This document shows, one piece after another, positions 46,162-57,589 of a stretch of DNA of 64,000 bases (its first letter is position 1; the number at the start of each line of letters is the position of its first letter). A model generated the notes under the pieces. The model searched no databases, was not told the origin of the DNA, and saw nothing but the letters and a program-made list of their open reading frames with translations. Origin of the DNA: Apostichopus japonicus (Eukaryota; Echinodermata; Holothuroidea; Aspidochirotida; Stichopodidae). Location of the stretch: positions 5,216,214 through 5,280,213 of the forward strand of contig NC_092567.1 of NCBI RefSeq assembly GCF_037975245.1. Direction: 5' to 3'. Made by a program: the position numbers and the translations under genes.

Positions 46162-47951
46162 GTTGACCGAAGAATACAAATTGTATTGTGTGTTAATTGT
46201 ATCTGAATCCCTCTATTAACTACTACTTGCAAGATTAGTGGTTACTCTAATATTTGATTTTTCTTGATGACAGTTTAGCATCTCACCGAAAATCAAACAA
46301 AAATGTTAAATTGTACCGAATAGATACACAATATGTATATTGATGGCTTGTACATTAAACTAGTACTCGTCTACAAAGCATAGCGCCTGTTTTATGCACA
46401 TTTCGATTGTATGCAGATTAAAAAGCAGACTAAAAATGTGAATTCTATATTTTTCTTTGATAGTTTATTATGTTATTAAAGGGTGTGATGCAAAGTTTCC
46501 GGAAGCTGCTTAATTTTTAGATAGGGTTATCAGGAAGAAGCTTACTTCAAAATTTAACAAAACTTTCTGAGAGCTCAAGCGGGGTCAAGGGGCTTTCTCT
46601 GGAATATATTTCAAGCCCTTGTTGGTTCCACGAGGGGAAGCCCCCTGAAGTTTTTGAATTTGGTGATATCCCTTGTTCTCTCGTAGCGCGTTTAAAGCAC
46701 TCACACACAAAACAGATAAATTATAGTTAACAGAACAGATAGTAAACAGATAAATTATAGTTATCTATAATGTATTCCAAGCAGGCTGGTGGGGTCCGCT
46801 GGACTTAAGCTGCACCCTTTGAAGATATTTTTCGTTCTCTTGAAGAAATTTTGAAACACACACATATATTTAGGAGAAGAACTCAATTTTCGGGGTATAG
46901 TAGTGTTAGGCACCAGTTGGGGGGGGGGTCAGGGGGCGTAGCTTATGAAAGCTGCTTCATTTTATTAGCCAAATATTATCCAAATCTGGGGAAATATCTA
47001 GACGTAAGGGAGTAACAAACAGACCGATTCTGTTTTCTTTTCTTCGTTTTTGGATTATAACTCTTACTTTCGTAAGTGTATAAATGAAAAAAAATAAAAT
47101 ATTGTTTCAAATTAACATATAGTTCTAAATGCTTTCCCACATATCATTACTCACATTTTATTTCTACTATTTTTTTTTCTAAGCAAATCAAGCATGAATG
47201 TTAATGTTCGCCAATACATGTAGATTGTACTCTTTTCCAGCGCCGATCAAGGGGGTGGTGGGGTGTCTCCCCACCACCCCCCCCACAACCGCACCACCAC
47301 ACATTTCAAACTAACTTAAAATAATTAAAACACAATATTGCGGCTACACTTAGATATTGGACATAAGTCAAGTCATATAAGTCAATCTATGCCTAAGAAG
47401 ATATCATTTGAAATCTAAACTTTCCTTATTTTGGGGAAAACAACAGGTGTGGATGTGTTTATATGTGTGTGTTTAAATGTGTGTGTCTAACAGAGGGGGG
47501 AGTTGACAGACCCCGAGGGGCACAAAATAACTCCAAAACCTTACACAATCATTGTCACTGTGTAATTTAGATGTCCAAAGTGTATGATACCACTACGTTT
47601 TGGAAGAGATTCAAATCATTGTTGGGATGGCTACTCACAAAACATCTTATAGTGCAGTGATCTCGAAGGAGCGAAATGAAAGGAATATGACTTATCTCTT
47701 AAATCAACTAAGCCAAGCAATATGAAGTGTTGTTACATTTATATTATTTAGTTCGTTGTTTACTATCACAAGACTCTGTTCTGGGTGTCTCCTTCATATA
47801 AACTGGCAATCATGTGTTGCTGATTCATTACTCTCTTGTATGTGAATTAACAACAATCAACAACTCAAAATAAATTCACATAGTTAGTAAAGCCTTTAAT
47901 TAAATGTAAGAAATTTTAAGTGTTTCCATTATGACGTCATTTTGACATTAC
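46162..47951. other. intron with diverged G-rich repeats, no gene
   Basis: Between about 46470 and 47540 there are recurring G-rich blocks (GGGGTCAAGGGGC near 46583, GGGGTCAGGGGGC near 46929, GGTGGGGTGTC near 47257) next to AAGCTGCTT-like words. This looks like an old repeat, but I could not define unit or ends. Confidence 0.35.
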
Positions 47952-48028
47952 CTTTCACATGTCTTGAATTCAAGGATGATGGAATGGATCCAACCGGAAT
48001 AGTGTCTGGCAGATGGTATCCAAGAAAC
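47952..48028 (-). CDS. exon, 77 nt, most upstream supported exon
   Basis: The exon lies between cttctctccatag and GTGAAAG/gtaatg. Its open frame takes one base first, then reads FLGYHLPDTIPVGSIPSSLN and SRHVK, then leaves one base that joins the exon at 37764 to encode Val. No stop arises across the junction. No domain is recognised; the segment is not a membrane helix. It needs a further upstream exon ending with two bases of a codon. Confidence 0.55.
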
Positions 48029-48896
48029 CTATGGAGAGAAGTAGAGTAATAATCGTGTAAGATGTAGAAGACGTAGAGGAATGTCCTCCTAGTAAGGTTT
48101 ATTGTTTACTAAATCAATGAAGATAAACAAAGTAACAACAAATAACAAGGTCATAAACCACATCTAATTGATCATTCTAATCAGAATTAATTCTAATCAC
48201 AAGTCTTGTGTTTCAACGATTCCAAGAAAAATAAATTAGAATGGATATAGTTTTGCAGATAATAATGATGATAGTTGGAACTGCTCTACGGTATGTAAGT
48301 TATATGCGGTTGGTAGTAACTGTGAAAAGAATAGCTGTCCACATGATCATAATTGGCTAAATTGTCTGTAATCTTAAATTATCAATTCATTTAAAGTTGA
48401 TCAATCATGTAGAAATACAACATTGTACACAATAAACTAAGTAAACGGAGCAAATCCTTGTAACAACCGCTTGACATTTTCCGCTCGGATCACATGATTT
48501 ATATTGTATGTTATTTTCGGTAAATTGATTGATAATATAGATAGTTTTCGTGAATCCTTCTCACTTTTAAATGAGAACTTAAATGTCTGAGATTGTTAGA
48601 GTGCAGTGGTAAAATATAAAATCTAGAAATTATGAATCTTGTTACTTAATCTCAGAATAGTTTAAGATGCTACAAATTACATTTTTCAACGTAATTTCGG
48701 AATGACAAACCTGCACAATCTTGCACTAAAACGGAGGAGAAATAGAAGGTAGAGGGATAGGAGGGTCGAGGACATAGCAACATTCTTTACTGGGCGCAAC
48801 AATTTGTCATCTCGGGTGGAAGTCAAACACAAATTGTCACTATTATATGATAAACCAACGTTATTTAAGTATTTATTCAATAGCAACATTCAATAA
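48029..48896. other. intron or 5' region, no feature seen
   Basis: AT-rich, no supportable exon or repeat on either strand. Confidence 0.35.
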
Positions 48897-49463
48897 TTTT
48901 ATGACATTGCACGCCTGTTTACTACTCTTAACGCTCTTAGTATCTATGATATAAATCGTTACTATGTTGGTATTTTTATTTTCAATTGGTTACATGATAG
49001 TGCTCCGTCGACTTTTCGCAACTATTTTCAGTTACGTAACGATCCTTATCCCAACCGTGCGCCAAATCAATTGACTGTTCCTTACTTTAGACTTAGGTCT
49101 GCACAACTTGGTATTCGTTATGTCGGTGTAAAACTTTGGAATTCCCTCCCTACTACTATTACTGGTTGTAAAACTCTGAACACCTTCAAAAAACGTCTTA
49201 AAGAGTATCTTATATCAAACTATCATTGATTTTGTATTTTCCTTTCTTTGCCATCTTTGTTCTGTTTTCTCTGTATACTTAAGCTTTCTTTCTATGTTTT
49301 ATTTGTAAAGGGGTGTCAACGTAAACAAGCTCTGCAGAGCTTCTTGTTGGCACTCCTCAATCTCTTGTTCTCTTGTACATTTACCCACGTCTATTGTCAT
49401 AATTGCATACTTTAATGCGAGAGATTGAAATAAAGTCTTATGAATTGAATTGAATTGAATTGA
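48897..49463 (+). mobile_element. truncated non-LTR retrotransposon 3' end
   Basis: After a TAA at 48894 a frame runs to TGA at 49227-49229 and encodes a LINE reverse-transcriptase C-terminus: LFTTLNALSIYDINRYYVG, then FNWLHDSAPSTFRNYF, then GVKLWNSLPTTITGC...FKKRLKEYLISNYH. A 230-base 3' untranslated part follows, with GAAATAAAGTCTTATGAATT and a (TTGAA)n tail to 49463. The frame of about 110 codons is intact, so this is a fairly young but 5'-truncated insertion. Confidence 0.88.
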
Positions 49464-49987
49464 AAGTTTTATTGTCATTGATCTAAATCAAATCGTACAA
49501 AATTATAACATTTTTGTGGAGTTGATAATAATAACCTTAACCATTACACAATCGAATCTTTCTGTTCAACTATGTTCTCAATGAAGGGTTACATGTGTCC
49601 AAAATATCCAACCCCTTCATACCGAGGACTTATGAAGACTTCCTGGTCATACTTTGTTAAGAATACACTAATGCCATCGTCGTTGATTCACAAAAGAAAA
49701 GTTTTATTAGAAGGTGGAGGAACAAACACTGAGGGGAGGCAAAAATTTTCAGCAAAAGTTTTCTTAATACCGGTACTCTTGAACTGCATATTTTATCATT
49801 ATTATTATTTTGAAGCCAAATAGCAAATGTTTAGACATAAAGGCACTTGTTACAAACACACAACAACAAGAGGGCACTTGAGTTTATCGAGCATGAAATG
49901 AAATTATCTGGAATTAACCGGTAACATATAGTGCATAATATCCAATAAATATGTTAAAGTCTAGCTCAGTATCATTCTACCTTATAC

Positions 49988-50017
49988 CTGAATTGCCCAG
50001 TTCTACGTAAAACAATG
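49988..50017 (-). CDS. candidate 30-nt micro-exon (weak)
   Basis: Acceptor tttctttccattgtccggag and donor AATTCAG/gtataa enclose 30 bases. In the phase needed by the exon at 48028 they read IVLRRTGQF plus two bases, and give Arg at the junction. The pyrimidine tract is good and the donor poor. Support is only phase and length. Confidence 0.25.
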
Positions 50018-50519
50018 CTCCGGACAATGGAAAGAAAATATATAGGTTACGTTCCTTGTATCTAATTAGCATAATTAACGCATAGATACTGCTATTTCTT
50101 ATGTAAAACTTTTTCTTACAATCGTTAGTTTTCTGTATCTATCCAGTGACTGGTTAAACAGGCGCTTTCGAATATTTCATTAATGTTATATATACTGTAA
50201 GGGCTATAGCGGACATAATACTGGAAATAATTGTTGAACTAATAATTTATATTGCTACAGCATTGAAAACTATTTATTAAAGGTTATATTTTAATAAAAG
50301 GGTTCTCCCCGTTTAAACCCCTCCCAACGGACGCAAGTCATATTTGGAGCCCACACCCACCCCTCCTTTCCAAAGATAACCAGAATGCAAAATGCACTGA
50401 GATTTCGACTTCAATGCAGTAGACTTCTGCTTGTTAGTATAACCAGAACAAGCTGTTACAATTACACTATAGCATGATAAACACAGGTTAGTCTACTGTA
50501 CGTGGCTATATATGCCTCC

Positions 50520-50790
50520 ACCAAAAACAATAGGGGTCTTGTACTCAATGATATAAATACACACACCAAGTATTACAGGTATCCACGATTTCCATCGATA
50601 CATATCATGTAAAAGGTTTTTCAGAGTTCGACCTCTGGTGACCTATAGGAGATTTGACCTTACAAGCAATAGTATTCTTGTACTCAATATGGCAAATCCA
50701 TATTCCATGTATGAAAAGTATCCATGATTTCTACCATGAGAAATCATGTTGTGAAGGTTTTCAGGCCTCGACAAATATTTTTGAAAGTAC
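50520..50790. repeat. diverged copies of the roughly 150-bp repeat family
   Basis: Two degenerate units share words with the array at 52070-52640: AAAACAATAGGGGTCTTGTA, CTCAATG, and GACCTCTGGTGACC. Confidence 0.55.
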
Positions 50791-51427
50791 TCGCTATTTG
50801 GCGACCGTGACTAAAACTCTAATCGCCAAATTCCACTCGCCACCAGGCCTATGATTGTTGGTCAAGTCTCCAAAGTACAGATCTGCAACATCAATACTTT
50901 CTATGAACAAAGGTTTGGCAGTTACGCAGATGCATGGTGCTACGTAATTGCGCATTAGAAAGTCATGTTTCTTTGCAGTACGAAATGAAACCTTTTTTTC
51001 CAGCAAAAGGAAGTGTTGAACAAAGTAAAACATGACGCAGAATCATAAATAAGCAGCTAGGCCTACTGTAGTGTTTCAAACAATTAAAAATACAACATCT
51101 GTAAACTACCTACGAAGATAGCTTGGCTTCTGTTACATTAGGGCATTAGGAAATTAGGTGTGCGGGAGTCCTAAGCATATACAGTACCTCACTGCTACTT
51201 TTAACCGCTGTTCAATTAGAGCGGCGCCTTCGTACAATTTACCAATTAATTATCTGTCTTTTAGCTGCAGATTGATGCGCGAAAAATATCGCTCTTACTC
51301 CATTTCACTGCCTAAATCAAAGCGATCTTTTACGCAATGATAATCTGAGGCTGTAAGATCTCTCCAGAAAACTTGTCTCAAAACGAATTATGACTGATAG
51401 CCTGGAGGAAAATTGCCTTAAGAAATA

Positions 51428-51686
51428 ATGAAGGAGATGTTTCGCCATCGTAAGTGTATTGGTATTCTGACTCGTATTCTTCACGTTGTTGACTTAATGA
51501 ACCCTAATCTACCCAACCGTTGCTGGCCTAGACAACATAAATTTGCTCACAGGCCTAGCCAGGTAAGTTGTCCCATAATCATAAACGTGACGAAAGTCGA
51601 ACGTTACTTTTCAGGTCAATAGCTATGTTGACACTGGTGGAGGAGACTACACAAATTTCAATAGCCGATCCAGACATAGATCGTGA
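51428..51686 (+). CDS. candidate two-exon small gene with 52-nt intron (weak)
   Basis: An ATG frame of 45 codons (51428-51562) ends at a perfect donor CCTAGCCAG/gtaagt. A pyrimidine-tract acceptor cgttacttttcag lies at 51614. Joining them keeps phase 0 and continues VNSYVDTGGGDYTNFNSR to TGA at 51684-51686, for 68 residues in all. The intron of 52 bases is unusually short for an animal. I recognise no domain. It could be chance agreement of two good splice sites, or the end of a longer plus-strand transcript. Confidence 0.25.
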
Positions 51687-52069
51687 AACTCACTGCCAAA
51701 CTAAGACCATTTTACACAATTATTTCGCATTGAGATTGGTCATAGTAAAAAATCTAACTAAACGAACTGTTAAGTTCATAAACGCTGACTGGTCACAACG
51801 AAACTACATCCAACCTGAAATGAATAAGACGAAAAACGTCCAACACAACCGCTGTATTACAAAGTATACCTTTCGGCACGCAAAATAAGGCTTCCGAGCG
51901 GAACGTTGAAGCAAATGCAAATATATTCGTGTTTTCAGTTTTAGATTCTACGGATGCCCATAAGCTTATTTCCAATTGCCAAGGGCCTCATATTCGTGTG
52001 AGGCGTAACGCACACGTTATCTGATAGGCTGGTTTGTGAGAGATACGGTAGCTTATAAAACAAGGTTTA

Positions 52070-52640
52070 CACAATTTGGCGTCTGGTGACTCAAATGACC
52101 TTTGACCTCAATAAAATAAAAACTACATACTGAATATGACTTTCGTCCAACCTTTGCCTCTTGAGTAATCGTGTTTACAGTATTTTCACAATTTTACCTC
52201 TAGTGACCCCAAATGCACTTGGACCTCCACTAAAAACAAAAGGGATATTGAAGTCAATGCGGTACTCCTTCACACGAAATGCAAGTTTGATCCTTGCTTT
52301 TCTTCTTGAGTTATCGTGTTTACAAGGTTTACTCAATTTGACCCTGGTGGCCCCAAATGAACTTGATCTCCACAAAAAAACAAAATCAAAAAAAAAAAAA
52401 AAAAAAATTAGGCTGTTGTTCCTCAATGTGGTCCGCATATTCACGTAATGTGAGATTGGTCCGAGTTTACCTCCTTGAGATATCGTGTTAACAAGATTTT
52501 CAGTATTTGGCCCCTAGTACCGCAAATGACCTCCCCACAAAACAATAGGGTTCTTCTACTCAATGTGGTACTCATATACACCAAATATTATATTGTTCCA
52601 AGCTTCCCTATACTTGAGATATCGTGTTTACATGCGAGGC
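52070..52640. repeat. diverged tandem copies of a roughly 150-bp repeat
   Basis: Four degenerate units. Each passes through TTGAGATATCGTGTTTACA, a TTTGGCCCCTGGTGACC-like block, an AAATGACCTTTGACCTC-like block, an AACAATAGGGTTCTT-like block and CTCAATGTGGTACTC. The third unit holds an A-run of about 20. The opposing frames here are repeat artefacts. Confidence 0.75.
52096..52108. promoter_or_regulatory. perfect DR1 nuclear-receptor-type motif in a repeat unit
   Basis: TGACCTTTGACCT is the reverse complement of AGGTCAAAGGTCA, the direct-repeat-1 consensus bound by HNF4, RXR and COUP-TF type receptors. The other units carry decayed versions. Whether it is bound is unknown. Confidence 0.5.
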
Positions 52641-54654
52641 GTCACACACGCATACACACACATACAGGCGTAAGGTGGTTTACGGGGACTCAACCTTTTG
52701 GCTATCATTATGGGGACCGTTAGTTACAATGATCACAGAGGCTTCAAACTTTGAATTTGTAATGACCTTTCCATCCAAAATTAAGTTAGGTATTATTTAT
52801 GTTTTTATTTACTTTTGTTATAGTGTTACTATACAAGACATTCCACATTACTTGTGGGGACTCACTACTGACTTAACACACACTGAATTGGTTTATGGGG
52901 ACCTCACTGGAAGTTTGTTATTTCAATCATAATCAATGTAGCATGCTTCTGTACCATTGTCAGTATATCATGGGGAAGGGGAAGGGGGGGGGTGATGAGG
53001 GAAAAAATTACTTCACACATGACAAGTGAGTTGGCCACAGACTTGTTTGAAACTGGTATCAGCTGGATATCATTTGAGAAGCACTACTTCTAACTGTTCA
53101 TGACCGAAATGTGCTTATTATCCATTCCTGGGATGCCGAAGGGGGTATGATGGGGAAAATAGTGTGTTACTTCAAATAATGATCATTAGGGACACATTAT
53201 AGATTTTGCAGAAAGGTTGATATCGAAAAATGAAAAAAAAAACACTTCAAGCCACATAATTTTAATCATTACCATTCCATAGTGTTATTGGAAGTAATTT
53301 CTGGGGTGGAGGAAGGGGGGGGGGAGTGGAGGAGGAGGAGGCATAATGATTGAAAAAGACATCTGGCATTTCACAATTGTCATGGAAGGATGCCATATAT
53401 TGGTTTGTTGCATATGGAACTTATTTCCTGATACATCCCTCAAATTTTAATTCCATGCAATTTTGAAAGAATGCAATGGTAAATATAGGATAACAATACT
53501 GGCCAACTTTTCCAAGCCTTAAGTGGGCATCTTTGTCCTCTCCCACACAGGAAACATTTAATTGAACTGTTTACCTAAATAACAGTTCAAAACCAAGCTG
53601 CTGTTCAAACACTCCATGTTGGTTGGCATCACCACTTGACTAAATTTGATTCAAAATAGGGGGATAATTTCAGCATAAGGTGAAGGTGGGGAACCGGGGG
53701 GAGGGGGTAATCCACCTTCCTCCTTGGAAAAAACACAGCCAAAACAACACCCTTCGTGCCCTGTAAAATAGTAGCACAAAAAAAACCAAAGAAGAGCTTT
53801 TATACAACTGTGTGGAAACATAGAGAGGATATTACAGATATTGTAGAGGAAGTAGAGGGTTACATAATGAAAATGCATTAATAGGTGTCAGCTTGTAGAT
53901 ATATACAGTAGAATTTTATTCAATTCTTGGCATATGATGCACCCTATGTATCTACATTGCAACAGATTTGTCCATACATATGGAACTGTTTCAAGACAAA
54001 TATCAACAATACATCACTTTATCTTTAAAAAAGTATAATTTTCACTGGTATAATATATGGTATGGTATATATTATATTTCATCATAGCTAATCTTCCTGT
54101 CACATTGACAAAGTATGATGTTCACAAATGTTTTGTAAATTTTCTAATTATGCCTTTCTCTTGCATCATAATATTTTCTTTAGTACTAAAACTCCTCAAA
54201 CACATACCATCTCAGTTTAATAAACATCAACATAATATCAAGATCAATGCATGGTGATATAATACAATGTGCTCAATGGTCTCCAAAATGTATGATAATC
54301 AAAGAACTGAACACAAGAAACAAAGATTCTCTGAAATGAATATTGTGCATAGAGCTGAACTTCACCAATCAGTATGATCTGTTGCTATAGTGCTGACATA
54401 TCCACTATGCAAGAATTGATTGCTTGAAACCAACCCAGCTGACAAAATCCAAGAACATGTTTATTTCATATCCGGAGGTCCCAACACAACATTATATAAT
54501 ATGGAACCAAGCAGCCTTGATATACCAACTTGAGCATTTATATGATAGTACTGTGCCAGACAGCCAGCCCTTGTCTGTAAGAGAGCAGAAAAACAATATC
54601 TATGTGAGAATATGATAAAATATTTGACAAAGAATAGGGGAAAAGGTTAAAAGG
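52641..54654. other. no gene seen
   Basis: Contains G-runs near 52986 and 53317 and a G-rich stretch near 53696. Otherwise AT-rich sequence without supportable features up to the inverted satellite fragment. Confidence 0.35.
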
Positions 54655-54962
54655 TAGTGTACTTTCCAAGGCATGCCAAACTTTATAGATCTAGCATATG
54701 CAACAGCATATAGCTTAATTGGGTGGTCACCTTATCCCCCATTTCCAATCAACAAGTGGAATGACATCAAAGCATTAAATAGACATTAACATTGAAATAT
54801 TAGGCCATTATGAAATGTCAAACCCTGAATAAAGTACTCGAAGTATGAAGTACCTGATTCCCCATGGGCCCATTCCACCTGCCCCATGCAATGAACTTCA
54901 AAACAGTGTACAATCTGTAGTTTCAAAGACATATCAAACTACAGAAATGTAGCATTTGCTAC
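54655..54962 (-). repeat. inverted, diverged satellite monomer fragment
   Basis: Its reverse complement follows the satellite monomer in order: AGTTTGATATGTC, ACAGATTGTACACT, TTCATTGCATG, GGAATCAGGTAC, TTTGATGTCATTCCACT and ATGCTGTTGCAT. It is clearly more diverged than any unit of the array to its right and lies in the opposite orientation. It covers about 300 of the roughly 800 bases of a monomer. Confidence 0.8.
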
Positions 54963-57589
54963 ATAAAATGGTCTAAATAGGGCTCCTATGTAACTTTCCC
55001 AACCATGTCCAGCACGACAGTGTACAAAAGTCATACAATCTGATATATTATAGAGAAAATAGGGATGTACACTGTTATGGCTTTCTCCTATTGTTCGAGA
55101 AAGAATTTTTTGCCATTTCCAACAGCATAGATTAAGGTGATGTATATTAAATGTAATGCAGAAGGGTTTTTTTTCAACTATTAGGGTCCCAATGTGTGTG
55201 AGAATTTAATGAACAGTCTAATATTAATTTTTGACCATCTTATTTTCACCGTTTCAAAGTTTTGATGTCATTTCAAATTGGTGAACTGCTTAATCTCAAA
55301 TACATCCGTGTAGAAAATTACCTTGTCCAACATTTACAGGGTCCACCCATATGTGGAACCATCATGTGGGGCAGAAGTTGTGGGGGGGGGGGTTGCTGGA
55401 GGGGGAAACTGGGAAAGCAGCTATATGTAGGTTAGAGCTATCATTAGGATCAAATATTTGAAAGCATAGGATTTTATGTGTATTCATCCTTGTTGAATGG
55501 GATGGAGGGTCGGGGAGGGGTGGGGGGTCCAATTGACTTGGCTGCCCTCTTGGTCGTCTATTTGCTTTTCTCCCTGCTACGTAAAGTTTGATATGTCTTG
55601 AAAATTACAGTTTGAACACTATCACACTATCTAGCTCATTGCATGTGGCAAGTGGTGCGGGTTACTATGGAATCAGGTACCGTATACAGGGTCAGACCTC
55701 CATAACGTCCTAATATTGTGATATTATGTATAAATAATGTTTTGATGTCATTCCACTAATTGAGCTGAAATGAGGGGTGGGGATGATTGGAAAGCCCTAA
55801 TCAGAATATATGCTGTTGCATGTGCTACATTCATACAATTTGATATATTATAGAGAAAATAGGGATGTACACTGTTATGGCTTTTTCCTATTGTTTGAGA
55901 AAGATTTATTTTACCATTTCCAACAGCATAGATTAAGGTGATGTATATTAAATGTAATGTCGAAGGTTTTTTTTTTCAACTATTAGGGTCCCCATAATGT
56001 GTGTGAGAATTTAATGAACAGTCTAATATTAATTTTTGACCATCTTATTTTCACCGTTTCAAAGTTTTGATGTCATTCCAAATTGGTGAACTGCTTAATC
56101 TCAAATACATCCGTGTAGAAAATTACCTTGTCCAACTTTTACAGGCTCCACCCATATGTGGAACCATCATGTGGGGCAGAAGGCGGGGGGGGGGTTGCTG
56201 GAGGGGGAAACTGGGAAAGCAGCTATATGTAGGTTAGAGCTATCGTTAGGATCAAATATTTGAAAGCATAGGATATTATGTGTATTCATCCTTGTTGAAT
56301 GGGATGGAGGGTCGGGGAGGGGTGAGGGGGGTCCAATTGACTTGGCTGCCCTCTTGGTCGTCTATTTGCTTTTCTCCCTGCTACGTAAAGTTTGATATGT
56401 CCTGAAAATTACAGTTTGTACACTATCACTCTATCTAGCTCATTGCATGTGGCAAGTGATGTGGGTTACTATGGAATCAGGTACCGAATACAGGGTCAGA
56501 CCTCCATAACGCCCTAATATTGTGATATTATGTATAAATAATGTTTTGATGTCATTCCACTAGTTGAGTGGGAATCAGGGGTGGGGATGATTGGAAAGCC
56601 CTAATCAGAATATATGCTGTTGCATGTGCTACATTCATACAATTTGATATATTATAGAGAAAATAGGGATGTACACTGTTATGGCTTTCTCCTATTGTTT
56701 GAGAAAGATTTTTTTTTACCATTTCCAACAGCATAGATTAAGGTGATGTATATTAAATGTAATGTCGAAGGTTTTTTTCAACTATTAGGGTCCCCATAAT
56801 GTGTGTGAGAATTTAATGAACAGTCTAATATTAATTTTTGACCATCTTATTTTCACCGTTTCAAAGTTTTGATGTCATTCCAAATTGGTGAACTGCTTAA
56901 TCTCAAATACATCCGTGTAGAAAATTACCTTGTCCAACTTTTACAGGCTCCACCCATATGTGGAACCATCATGTGGGGCAGAAGGCGGGGGGGGGGGTTG
57001 CTGGAGGGGGAAACTGGGAAAGCAGCTATATGTAGGTTAGAGCTATCGTTAGGATCAAATATTTGAAAGCATAGGATATTATGTGTATTCATCCTTGTTG
57101 AATGGGATGGAGGGTCGGGGAGGGGTGAGGGGGGTCCAATTGACTTGGCTGCCCTCTTGGTCGTCTATTTGCTTTTCTCCCTGCTACGTAAAGTTTGATA
57201 TGTCCTGAAAATTACAGTTTGTACACTATCACTCTATCTAGCTCATTGCATGTGGCAAGTGGTGTGGGTTACTATGGAATCAGGTACCGAATACAGGGTC
57301 AGACCTCCATAACGCCCTAATATTGTGATATTTTGTATAAATAATGTTTTGATGGCATTCCACTAGTTGATAAGGAATCAGGGGTGGGGATGATTGGAAA
57401 GCCCTAATCAGAATATATGCTGTTGCATGTGCTACATTCATACAATTTGATATATTATAGAGAAAATAGGGATGTACACTGTTATGGCTTTCTCCTATTT
57501 TTTGAGAAAGATTTTTTTTACCATTTCCAACAGCATAGATTAAGGTGATGTATATTAAATGTAATGTCGAAGGTTTTTTTTTCAACTAT

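Noticed and set aside
46929-46950. CAGGGGGCGTAGCTTATG as a further hAT left end
   Set aside because: No matching right terminus or target duplication found within several kb.
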